A stretch of 64,000 nt of DNA from Purpureocillium takamizusanense (taxonomy: Eukaryota; Ascomycota; Sordariomycetes; Hypocreales; Ophiocordycipitaceae): the NCBI RefSeq assembly GCF_022605165.1, contig NC_063070.1, positions 2,232,001 through 2,296,000 of the forward strand, in the 5' to 3' direction. The translations under genes and the position numbers were made by a program. The notes beneath the pieces were generated by a model. The model was given only the letters and a program-made list of their open reading frames with translations, was not told the origin of the DNA and did not search any database. Of this stretch, positions 31,151-40,450 are shown piece by piece; the stretch's first letter is position 1; each line of letters begins with the position of its first letter.

Positions 31151-33946
31151 ATGTCTGGTAAGCGATCCACGTCCAGCTCACAGCCCTCGCGAGGAGGACG
31201 CCGCACGCATACAGTCCTTTGGGGCGGCTGGAACGCGTTCAGCACAAGAGGAGCATTACTGACAAGGTCCGCGTCAACAGGCGAAGCAGAACCCCGGCGC
31301 TCCGTCCGGGCGACCAAGGGGCAGCACACGAAATCCTTTGACGAGCTCGAGCCCGCCGCGCCAAAGCGACGACAGACCAAGAAGAGCAAGAAGGCGCTGG
31401 AGAAGGAGCAGTCGCAGGAGCCGGACGAGGTGATACGGTGCGTCTGCGGTGCCACCGAGCAGGACGAGGACTCGGGCGAGGCCTGGATCTCGTGCGAGAC
31501 GTGCTTCGTCTGGCAGCACAATGTCTGCGTCGGTGTGAGCTCCTTTGAGGACGAGATTCCCGAGAACTACTGGTGCGAGCGATGCCGACCTCAGGACCAC
31601 AAGGAGCTCCTTGAGGGTATGGCCCGCGGCGAGAAGCCGTGGGAGGCCCGCCGCAAGGCTCACGAGCTGGAAGAGGCCGAGCGAAAGAAGAAAAAGGGCG
31701 GCAGGAAAGCCAAGGGCAAGAGAACTAGCGACCCCAAGGACGAGCTGGACAAGGAGACGACGAGGAGCAAGTCCAAGGCCTCACCGACGCCCGACGCCGC
31801 CGGACCCAAGGACAAGAAAGACGCCGCCCCGAAGCAGGTCAAGCGCAAGACTCGCGACGACTCGCACGACATGGACGGAAAGGTAAGACGACAGAAGACG
31901 CTTTTAGGCTATGAGGCAGCAGCTAACAGTGCACGGCAGTCTGCCAAGCTCAGACGAACATCGGATCGGGACGCCATCCCAGTGTCGTCGACCAAGTACA
32001 CGCCGCCGAACGACCTGGCGACGTCTGTGACGACGCTCCCTGGACAGCGAGTTGGCCCGGCCAAGGCGCTCAAGAAGTCGTTGACACACGTCATCACAGC
32101 CATGGTCAAGAAGCAGGAGCTTGAGGTCCCCGAGGACGAGACAGAAGATAACATGGCGGAAAAATACGCGCTGCAGATCGAGCGTGCTGTGTTCGACACA
32201 CACCCGGTGGCCAACGGGAACAAGGAGTACAGCCAGCAGATAAAATCGCTGGCGTTCAACCTCAAGAACAATCCCGAGATATGCCGCGGCCTGGTGGACG
32301 GCGTGCACTCTCCCACGACCCTCGCCGTTATGACGTCGGAGCAGCTCGCGTCGGCGGAGCTCCAGCGTCAGACGGCCGAGATGCGAGCAAAGGCCGAGAA
32401 GCAGTCGATCCTGTACACGCAGGATACGGGTCCGCGGGTGCGCCGGACGCACAAGGGCGAGGAGGTGGTGGAGGACGAGAGCGTCATCAATGACGCGCCG
32501 ATGCCCATGGCGGGAGGCCCTCGACGAGGCGGCACCACGGCGGGGGCGGCTGGCGACCGACAGTCGCCCACGGTGAAGCGCGAGTCGGTGAGCGGTGAGG
32601 CAGGGGCCAGGCCGCCGTCTCAGGGAGGAGGAGGAGGAGATGGCGGCGGACAGTCCCCGACACAGTCCAATTTCGACATCAAAAAGGTCTTTTCGACGGT
32701 CAAGTCTCCAACGGCAGCGCACAATCGGCGGCCATCAGCGCCGGCCGTCCACACCAACGGGCCGGGCTTCGACCCGGACGTGGACCGGCTGCTGCAGGAC
32801 GAGACCGAGTCACCACCGTACTCGCCGACGGAGGAGTCGCACGACCCAGACGTGGTGTGGAAGGGTTCGCTAGCAATGAGCTCCATCGCCGACTTCGCGG
32901 CGACCGCCAAGCACGTCGGCGGCGCCGATTTTAGCAACTTTGGCCCATGGTCCAAGCTGATACCCAAGCGCATGACGGTCGCGGGCCGCATTCAGCAGCA
33001 GAAGGCCATCGAGTACCTGTGCAGCCTGCGGTACAGCAATCTGACCGATATTATCGTCGTCAGCATCGCCCCCGCATCGGCCGACTCGCGGTCCGAGTTC
33101 AACGCCCTCGTCGACTACTTCCTCAGTAAGGGTCGGTATGGCGTTGTGGGCGACAAGGTGGCCGGCAACGTGCGCGACACGTACCTTGTGCCCGTTCCCG
33201 CGGGCGATGACGAGCATCCCGAGTTCATGCTCAACCTCGTCGACAACCACATCCCCAAGTCGCGCGCGGAGCCTATGTTGCTGGCCGTGTTCGTGTACCG
33301 CAACGACCCGGAACAGCTTCGCCAGGCGCAGGAGGCTTCGGCCATGCAGGCGCTGCACCACGCGGCGGCATCGCCCACGCCCGCGTCCGCGGCGTACGGA
33401 AGCCAGCGCAGCAACTCGACGTCTGGACCAGCCTTTTCCCCAGCGACGCCCCAAGGCCCGTTTGCGCAACAGAGCTTCTCGCCTGGGCAGTCTGTGTCGG
33501 CCCATTCTGCAACGCCGGTACCCATCCCGCAGCCGCCTCACACAGCGCGACCAGCGGCGGCCCCTCCACAGGGAGGCCCATCACCACCGACTGGGGCTGG
33601 CGTGCCGACGACACCGAGCCTGAGCCAGTCGCCGCCTACAGAGGAACAAAAGGTGCAGATGCAGAAGGAAGGACAAGCCATGGCGGCTGAGGTGCTAGGC
33701 CCGGTATTCATCGCAGTGCCGACGGTGCAGTTCATCCTGCCGCAGGCTTTCCAGATGTCGCGGCGCGAATGGGAAGTGGTGCGTGGCATCTACGAGCGCG
33801 AGCCGCGCGCGCGCGAGGATCTACAGTACCTGGGTGCGCTCCTCGAGAAGCAGAGCGCAGACCAGCGCGCGGAGTCTGGCGGTGCGGCGGCGGCGCCAAC
33901 TGCTACGGCAGCAGCGACGAGCATGGCGGCGCGCAAGGCGGCGTAG
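31151..33946 (+). CDS. BYE1: BYE1-like transcription factor (PHD finger, TFIIS central domain, SPOC domain)
   Basis: Best model: exons 31151-31157, 31281-31882, 31940-33946; 871 aa. Read without splicing the frame is also open (931 aa). Seen, in spliced numbering: start MSGEAEPRRSVRATKGQHT, a PHD finger at about 55-110 with Cys/His ligands in RCVCGATEQ, WISCETCFVWQHNVCVG and YWCERC; Lys-rich linker; a TFIIS central domain (about 245-350) from PAKALKKSLTHVITAM through QIKSLAFNLKNNPEICRGLV to MTSEQLASAELQ; a SPOC domain (about 515-670) from VVWKGSLAMSSIADF to PMLLAVFVYR; and a Pro/Gln-rich tail. Bye1 binds H3K4me3 and RNA polymerase II and modulates elongation. Intron 1 starts GTAAGC after only seven coding bases, has branch point CTGAC and ends CAACAG; intron 2 starts GTAAGA, has CTAAC and ends GGCAG. 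Confidence 0.93.
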   Translation: MSGKRSTSSSQPSRGGRRTHTVLWGGWNAFSTRGALLTRSASTGEAEPRRSVRATKGQHTKSFDELEPAAPKRRQTKKSKKALEKEQSQEPDEVIRCVCGATEQDEDSGEAWISCETCFVWQHNVCVGVSSFEDEIPENYWCERCRPQDHKELLEGMARGEKPWEARRKAHELEEAERKKKKGGRKAKGKRTSDPKDELDKETTRSKSKASPTPDAAGPKDKKDAAPKQVKRKTRDDSHDMDGKVRRQKTLLGYEAAANSARQSAKLRRTSDRDAIPVSSTKYTPPNDLATSVTTLPGQRVGPAKALKKSLTHVITAMVKKQELEVPEDETEDNMAEKYALQIERAVFDTHPVANGNKEYSQQIKSLAFNLKNNPEICRGLVDGVHSPTTLAVMTSEQLASAELQRQTAEMRAKAEKQSILYTQDTGPRVRRTHKGEEVVEDESVINDAPMPMAGGPRRGGTTAGAAGDRQSPTVKRESVSGEAGARPPSQGGGGGDGGGQSPTQSNFDIKKVFSTVKSPTAAHNRRPSAPAVHTNGPGFDPDVDRLLQDETESPPYSPTEESHDPDVVWKGSLAMSSIADFAATAKHVGGADFSNFGPWSKLIPKRMTVAGRIQQQKAIEYLCSLRYSNLTDIIVVSIAPASADSRSEFNALVDYFLSKGRYGVVGDKVAGNVRDTYLVPVPAGDDEHPEFMLNLVDNHIPKSRAEPMLLAVFVYRNDPEQLRQAQEASAMQALHHAAASPTPASAAYGSQRSNSTSGPAFSPATPQGPFAQQSFSPGQSVSAHSATPVPIPQPPHTARPAAAPPQGGPSPPTGAGVPTTPSLSQSPPTEEQKVQMQKEGQAMAAEVLGPVFIAVPTVQFILPQAFQMSRREWEVVRGIYEREPRAREDLQYLGALLEKQSADQRAESGGAAAAPTATAAATSMAARKAA

Positions 33947-35308
33947 ATGGACGCGCCCATCTCGCGGCGACGTGTCATGCCAGGCGTTCTTGGAACAGAT
34001 GATGAGGATCTTGTGATGACGGGGCTTTCTTTTCATGGTTTCGACCTCATTTCCGTTTCTGTTCAGTGTATACCCCCTCTTGTGTCGTTGATGTTTTATC
34101 AGAGGGAAAGGGGGGGACTCACGTGCACGCGTACGCGCACGCGCGCGTCCTCGACCGGCGTTTATTAGGTCGCCTCCGCGACTGACTGGGGGGCGGGCGG
34201 CGGTTTGTTACTTTCAACGTGGGGGACCGCCCCACGACTGTCGATTACAGTGACGATGACGACAAGGGAAGGATTCACGTGGGGTGCTGGCAGCGTGCTA
34301 CTACCTGCTGTTGTGGACAGTTAGTTGTTGTCGTTTCCGTGGGTGCCATTCTGTGGCGTTTGAGGGTGATTGTAGGAGGCACCTGCCAGCCTACTTTCGA
34401 GTAGCCACGATACCTTGACTTGGCTTGGGGGGCGTGCCTGGTACTGGTGTAGAAATTAAAATTGTCTATGATTACTGCCCTCTTGATGCGTACTATGCGC
34501 TGCCTCTCGACTCATATATGCATGCATGCATGCCTACGTTTATAGCATGAGCGTGCGTGGGGCTGGGCTGGCCCTTGTGTCCTGTCTCGTCGAGGCTTGG
34601 TGAACAACCAACACGGCGTATCTACGTAGGATCAGCCGGTGTGTGAATAATGTTAGCGTCGTGCCAAAGAACCATCAGTCTTCGGCATGTACAATTTAGG
34701 TCAGAGCAGACCAATAAAGGGGTGCGTTTATGAATGGCCCATTACTGCACCGCCATGCCGCAGAATTATCTATTCTACTTCATCCAACGCGCCGTCCCTC
34801 ACGCACGCACTCACTCGCCCACTCACTCACTCACACGAGTCACTGCCTTGTTGACTGTGGAGGTCGTGCGTGTCGTCGGCATTCAGCCACACCACGCTCG
34901 GGCCCCCGTCCAAACCCCACACGCGATGACGTCTCCCGCCGTAGTAGCACTGCCCTCGATCGACTGACCGACTCCTCTTGGCTGGCCGTCCGTGCCTTTC
35001 CCGCGGAGCATTGACCTTGATATCCTCGCCAGAACACCTAATTACAACATAATGCTCATCTCAAGCCCAACCCCCCAAACACATCCCCATACCCCGAGGA
35101 ATTGATCGCAAGAAGCAGCAGCAGCAGTCCATCATAACAGCATCTATTTGTGTGCCACCCACCCTCCTGCGCTGCGCTGCGAGCTTGAGACAAAAGGGCG
35201 TTCGGCCACCCACCACTATCACAACTACCATCACCACAGCTACCACTACCACCACCACCAACGCAGAATCACCACCACCACCGACGAAAAAGAAAGAAAA
35301 GAAAAACC
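33947..35308. other. Intergenic region upstream of the CaaX peptide gene
   Basis: About 1.36 kb. Contains a GCAT repeat near 34518-34534, CACT repeats near 34800-34835, and a CCA/CAC-rich leader at 35210-35285 that looks like the 5' UTR of the following small gene. No other gene supported. Confidence 0.5.
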
Positions 35309-35473
35309 ATGGCCCTCGCGTGCAAACCCTCGCCCATCAACCGCGGCGGGCCTGGCTCCTCCGCCTCCTCCCTGGCCGAGAGCATCGTCAAGCCTGCGGG
35401 CGACAAAACGCCGTGCATCGATTGCGGCGACTTTGAGTGCTGCTGCATTCCCATCCCCTGCACCGTCATGTGA
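35309..35473 (+). CDS. 54-residue cysteine-rich protein ending in a CaaX box
   Basis: The ATG lies in a strong context (AAAAACCATGG) after a long unstructured CCA-rich leader. The reading is 54 codons plus TGA. Seen: a Ser/Gly/Pro-rich first half, then PCIDCGDFECCCIPIPCTVM. The last four residues CTVM fit a farnesylation CaaX motif (X = Met), and the CCC just before would be natural palmitoylation sites, so a doubly lipidated, membrane-attached mini-protein is predicted. Ascomycete a-factor and hybrid pheromone precursors also end in CaaX boxes such as CVVM or CTVM, but they usually have a different N-terminal half, so a pheromone role is only a possibility. I do not recognise the family. Too short for ordinary ORF calling; the coding claim rests on start context, cysteine pattern and C-terminus. 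Confidence 0.6.
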   Translation: MALACKPSPINRGGPGSSASSLAESIVKPAGDKTPCIDCGDFECCCIPIPCTVM

Positions 35474-35841
35474 GCCGCCTGCGGACGCGGTTTACCCCCA
35501 AACCCCACCCTTCTCCCACGCCTTGGGGCACCGGTTGTGGTGGGTTGTTGATAGACGCGACGCGGACACCGAGTAGACGCCATCGTCGGGGAGAACGATG
35601 AAGAGGGTAGGCAGACGAGGGGGAGGAGCATCGAAAATGCCCGAGGCTATCGCGCCGTCTTGACCGCTGGACCGGGTTAGGTTAGGCGATGCGGGATCGA
35701 GCAAGCAAGCGCGCGCGGTCATGTTGCCGCTACCATCTTTCGAATCACACTAGAAGCAGTCAATTTAATGAGAACCATGTCTATTGTTCTATCAAGACTC
35801 CGCCGCCGCCCCTCCGCGTAATGGTATCAAGTCGTTAATCG
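35474..35841. other. Convergent 3' region between the CaaX peptide gene and MED7
   Basis: 368 bp receiving the 3' ends of two converging genes; no motif of note. Confidence 0.5.
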
Positions 35842-36788
35842 TCACGCCAGCGCCGCATCTGTCGCCGCCCAAGCCCCCCTCTCCCGCTCCCTCGCCAGCC
35901 TTACTCTCTCCGCCTCAACGCCGTCATCGCTCCCACCATCGCCGCTAATTAGAGCAGCAGCAGCAGCAGCATCTCCGGCCGACGTCTGCTGCTGCTGCTG
36001 CTGCTGCTTCCCTTCCGCCGCTGTCGTCGTCAGCCCCAAGCTGCCCAGCCCCTCGAGCACGCTCCGCGCCTTATCCACCTGCGTGCGAATGGCCAGCGTC
36101 TCGGCGCGCGTCCGGTCGAGGTGATCCTGCATCATCTCAATGGCCGACTCGCGCGCCTGATGCGGCCTGTACTCGTTGAGAACGTGGTGTACGTTAATGA
36201 AGAGTGTCCGCAGGTCTGCCGTCTTGGCCTCGGCGTGCGCTGGGTTGCGCGACAGCACGCCCGCCAGCTCCAGGAAGTTGAGGAGCAGCGACTTGGTCAG
36301 CTTCTTCAGCTCAAACGCCCGGTCGTAATGCTTGGCATCTTTGGCGTTTGCCTGTCCGTCGTCGTCTGCGCCGGCGCCGCCCGTTTTGTTGCCGCCCGCA
36401 CTGTTGGTGTTCGTAGAGGGGAGGTTCGTAATGCCTTGCTCCTCGAGCGTCGGCAGCTTATCGTCGAGCTGCGTCACGTCCATCCATCAGCCACAACCGC
36501 ACGTACCAAAACAGGAGGGGCAGATCCCGCAAGTACCATGTACTGATCGCCAAAGACGCGCCATCGGCCGTCGGTGGGCTCTGGAGGCGGCTCCAAATTG
36601 GCCAGGTCCTCTGGTACGCCTGGCAGCCGTAGGGTCGTTGTTGAGGCATCGCCCTCGTCGCCGACATGTTCCGCGTGGGCTGCCCGCAGGTCCTCGATCC
36701 GCGCGATCCTGTCAGGCGTAAAGTCCCTCCAAAAGGGCGGCGGGTTGGGAAACGTGGACGCGAGCGAGTGCGGCTCCTGGTCGGCCAT
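35842..36788 (-). CDS. MED7: Mediator of RNA polymerase II transcription subunit 7
   Basis: Exons on minus: 36788-36537 and 36468-35842; 292 aa. A middle-module subunit of Mediator, partnering MED21 and MED31. Seen: the N-terminal Pro-rich segment with FPNPPPFWRDFTPDRIARI, WRVFGDQY, and after a 68-bp intron LDDKLPTLEEQGITNL; then the conserved helical part YDRAFELKKLTKSLLLNFLELAGVLSRNP, LRTLFINVHHVLNEYRPHQARE and MMQDHLDRTRAETLAI, which form the MED7/MED21 coiled-coil. The C-tail has a CAG-encoded Gln run and Ala-rich low complexity. Splice phase is 0 and ATG|GTACTT matches the donor. Confidence 0.95.
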
Positions 36789-37642
36789 GGTGGACGCGCA
36801 GGCGCGTAGCTATCGCATCGATTGGGGGGCCAACTTGTTGGTAAGAATGAAAGAATGTTGCGATCGACGCGTTGAGGAAGTGTCGTCTGCAGGAGAACAG
36901 TAACGTATTGCCTTGGTCGAGCACTCAGATGGCGGAACAATGCTGAAGCTGCGAATGGAGTCCCCAGTTAGAGACGGAGGTGACGAAGCGGACCACAGGC
37001 AGGCAGGAAGTGCCGTTAAGAAACCCGGTACCTTACTAGGTAGTAAGGTCAATATTGAGGTGGTAGTGACTAGCGTCTGGCAGCGCCATGCCCAGAGCCT
37101 CTGTTGCTGCAGGGGTCGAGGCTTTTGGCGGGGTGAATCCGGTGGAGTGAGGTGGGCTGGATCCTGGCCATGCCCGGGTAATCACCGGGTCGAGCCAGCT
37201 GATATCTTACAGCTGAGCTGCTGATCTATGCCTACTTGACGGAGTACATGTCCGCCTGATGACCTCCAAACTTCCCACGGCCTGGCCCAAGCTTCGACTT
37301 TGACTTCCAAATATCCTCTCCTCGGTCCTTCGCCTCCCAACTGCATCCACATGGCGGATTGAGGCTGCCCATCGCCGGCATCTGCCCCGTCTCCCTTCCG
37401 CTCGCCTGCTCCCCTCCTCCTCTCAAGTCTCAACCCCATCTGTTCCCCGTCCAGCTCCCCCGCCTCCACCGCCGCCGCCGCCGCAGCCATACGACGACCC
37501 AACCTCCATTCCGTCTCTCAGCCATTCCTCCCGCACCTGTCCCTAGACGGGGAAGCCCTCGACTGGCTAGTAGACCCTTTTTGGCCCTGGTTAGTCGCGG
37601 GCCGCACCCACCCAGCACCCACGTCCCCCTTCCTCACCCATC
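36789..37642. other. Divergent promoter region, MED7 and ZNF830-like gene
   Basis: About 850 bp between two divergent start codons, with pyrimidine-rich sequence leading to the plus-strand gene. An open plus frame (37359-38120) covers part of it but is a shadow of the downstream gene and low complexity. Confidence 0.5.
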
Positions 37643-38989
37643 ATGGCCGACGTCCGCTCCCTCCTCCGCCAACAGCGCGCGGCCCGGCGCATCGACCACC
37701 CCAACGCCGCCTATACCGACTCGGGCAAGCTGCTCTGCACACTGTGTCGCGAAAACGTCAAGGCCGAGGGCCTCTGGGAGGGCCACCTGGCCGGTGAGGG
37801 CCATAGGAAGCGGGCAGCAGCAGCTACTACTACTGCACAGCGGCAACAACACCAGCAGCTGCAGGGAGGGCACGCAGACGACGACGACAACGACGGCGGC
37901 AACAGAAACGGCAACAAGCCGCACCAGGAAGCACAGGCGCCAATACCCTCTCATAAGAGGAAACTGGACGCCGCCATGGCCGACGACGGCGACGACGGCG
38001 ACGGCGACGGCGACATGGTCATGGACGATGCCGTGCGGAGGAAACGCAGTAGACCTGACATCTCCGCCCTGGGCAGCATCAGCGAAGACGGGGCCGACGT
38101 CGACTCCACGACCGCGGTGACACCCGCGAGCCGGAAGGGCAGCAGCGGCAGCAGCGGCGCCAAGGACGCCAACCTCACTCCGCCCACACTGGCCCGCCGC
38201 CTGTCTACAACGCCTTCACAAGGCGTCGAGCTGCAGATTCCCTCCCGGCCCGCCACGCCCTCGCGCCGCGACGGCTCCGGCTCCGGCTCCACACCGACGC
38301 CGGGTTCCAATGGCGGGGGCGGCAGCGGGCTCTCCTCCGTCGCGGCACCCCAACCCACCGCCGGGGCATTGTCCCTGCCGTCACGACGCGCCAGCGGTCT
38401 CGCCGCGACGCTCGCCTCCGCCACCGACGCAACCGACGCAACCGATGCACACCGCCCGAGCCCTGTGGCGCCTGAAGTCGACGAGTCCGAGTGGGCCGCC
38501 TTTGAGGCCGACATTGCCGCCGCCGCCGCCGGGGAGGGACGGAACCCCCCTATGGCCACGTCCTACTCCGCCGACGCCGTCATCTCCGCACCCGCCATGA
38601 CCGCTGAGGAATCCGCCGCCGCCGCCGCAGCAGCAGAAGGGGGTGACAGCGATGCCGGTGGTCGCAGAACAAAGGCCGACCGGGACATCGAGGACGAGCG
38701 CGAGGATGCAACGCGCGCCATGGAGGACGAGTTCGAAGAGATGCAGGAGCTCGAGCAGCGTGTCCGCCGGCTCAAGGAGCGGAGGGAGGCGTTACTGCGC
38801 AAGCGGAGCGAGAGTCAGGGCCAGGAGGCCGCTGCCGCCGCTGCCGCCGCCACGGGGTCGGCTGGAAAGGGCAACCCGGGCAAGGAGAACCTCCAGGGTT
38901 CCGCCGTGGTCGAAGAGGACGAGGACGAAGAGGAAGGGGATGAAGAAGACGAGGACGACTGGGATGGGTTCCGATTCCGTACGTCATAG
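37643..38989 (+). CDS. ZNF830/CCDC16-like C2H2 zinc-finger and coiled-coil protein
   Basis: Single exon, 448 aa, nuclear. Seen: start MADVRSLLRQQRAARRI, then one C2H2 finger with Cys32, Cys35, His48 and His54 in LLCTLCRENVKAEGLWEGH and AGEGHRKR, the matrin/U1-type spacing of ZNF830. A long disordered Ser/Pro/Gly-rich middle follows, then DESEWAAFEADIAAAAA, a coiled coil around residues 345-395 (EDEREDATRAMEDEFEEMQ, LEQRVRRLKERREAL) and a very acidic end closing in DWDGFRFRTS. In animals ZNF830 is linked to spliceosomes and DNA-damage responses; a role in splicing here is inference. A second start is not needed. Confidence 0.85.
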   Translation: MADVRSLLRQQRAARRIDHPNAAYTDSGKLLCTLCRENVKAEGLWEGHLAGEGHRKRAAAATTTAQRQQHQQLQGGHADDDDNDGGNRNGNKPHQEAQAPIPSHKRKLDAAMADDGDDGDGDGDMVMDDAVRRKRSRPDISALGSISEDGADVDSTTAVTPASRKGSSGSSGAKDANLTPPTLARRLSTTPSQGVELQIPSRPATPSRRDGSGSGSTPTPGSNGGGGSGLSSVAAPQPTAGALSLPSRRASGLAATLASATDATDATDAHRPSPVAPEVDESEWAAFEADIAAAAAGEGRNPPMATSYSADAVISAPAMTAEESAAAAAAAEGGDSDAGGRRTKADRDIEDEREDATRAMEDEFEEMQELEQRVRRLKERREALLRKRSESQGQEAAAAAAAATGSAGKGNPGKENLQGSAVVEEDEDEEEGDEEDEDDWDGFRFRTS

Positions 38990-39350
38990 GATAAGGGGGG
39001 GAGGGGGGCCGACAGCTTGAAGCGACATTGTAGAAAGTACTCTTGTACAAAACTTAGTGTACATGTCAACAATATGGGGTGGCGTTTCCGGTTGCTTTGC
39101 GTCAGCACATTATGCCTACGATCTTCGATTTGTCGTCACACGCGTCCGTCACGGTGAGCGACTCGCTACTGCGAGAGCATGGGAACGACTCGGTACTAGA
39201 GTCCCTGAGGTGTGCAACGTGACCCCAGCGCCATTTCGATCCTGTAGCAGTCGTTTTCTTTATAAGAATGACCAAGACCATGCCCCTTACCAACGCCAGG
39301 AGAGCCGAGAAAAACGTGAGCCCACTTCGACCACGCACATACATTCAGAT
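38990..39350. other. Convergent 3' region between ZNF830-like and F-box genes
   Basis: 361 bp with ordinary 3'-UTR-like sequence; nothing else seen. Confidence 0.5.
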
Positions 39351-40450
39351 TCATGCGGCGATCCTATCCTCCCCGCGACCGACCCTCTCCCAGAAGCGCG
39401 TCAGACGCCAGACTCTACCAACGCCGCGACTCTCGTCCATCCTGCGGACGCCCTCCTCCCTCTCGCGAACTTCGCCGCGCCACTTGGCGGCGATCCAGCG
39501 GCGCAGGCCGTCCTTGACACGCTCGCGCTCCACGTCCCTGCGGCGAGCGGCGATGGCGGGCGAGACGAGCACGGGGGCCATGCCGGGAACGCACTCGCGG
39601 GGGATGACGGCGCGCTCGACGAGCGTCTCTGGAGAGGGGCGGGAGGCGAGGCGGCGCGAGAGGCGGATAGAAACGAGGGAACGGGCGAGGCGGCGCGACA
39701 CGACCGACGTGTGGGTGAGGAAGATGCTCTGGGCGATAAGGTCGGCAAGAGCAGGCCGCGAAGGGGACCACAGGAGCGGGGGCAGCAAATGTCGTGCGCG
39801 GCGTAGTCGGTAGTGGTGAAGGATGGGAGCTAGCGAGATGGTACGGAGGAGGTGGTTCGTCTGCTGCGAGTTTAGCCGACGTAGGCAGTGAACAGTGACG
39901 ATGACGGTGAAGGAAGCCGTTGGTGATGCTCGGATTGGTCTGAACTTACCCTGGAGGCAGCGAGGAGGTCATTGACGTCGAGAAAGTCAAGGACCTGGAG
40001 GAGTATCTCGTTTGGCAGCTGGTCGAGGCAGGGCGGAGCGGCGTAAACAAGGCTGCGGTCGTGGGCCGCAGCCCAGGCCTGCTCCCAGTCGCCGGCCTCG
40101 TCGTCGGCTTCGCGACGCGTATCTTCTTTCTGGCACGAGAGTTGGGCATCGATAGCCGTAGGCCACGTCCCTGCCAACTCATCGCCTCTTCCGCCGCTGG
40201 CGCCGACGCCGAGCGGCTCTATGTCATCGCAGCCGCGCGAACCGTCGTTGTCGCGAGCGGGCGTCGGCTGCGAGGCTGGAACATGGTAGTGCTGCGCGAT
40301 GCGCTGGCCCGACCACGAGGCCGCGTCGGGACCCTTGCCCGGGCCCATATCAGGGGGGGGGAGGAAAGGGGGAGGGGGGGGGGGGTGTGTGTCGGAATCA
40401 AGGACGTCACGGAGTAGCCGAGAATAGCAAGACGAGCCGGCAAGGCTCAC
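39351..40450 (-). CDS. F-box domain protein
   Basis: Exons on minus: 40450-39950 and 39863-39351; 337 aa from the first ATG. Seen: a Pro-rich N-terminus, an acidic/polar stretch, then an F-box at about residues 146-185, LDQLPNEILLQVLDFLDVNDLLAAS, continued after the 86-bp intron by RQTNHLLRTISLAPILHHYRLRRAR. The rest is Arg/Leu-rich with repeated LVSIRLSRRLASRPS-type segments. F-box proteins bring substrates to SCF ubiquitin ligases through Skp1; no substrate-binding repeats (WD40, LRR) are visible. The start is uncertain: an ATG at 40348 (MGPGKGPDAASW) follows a Pro-encoding C-tract and may be the true one, giving 303 aa. Splice phase 0, AGG|GTAAGT donor. Confidence 0.85.
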
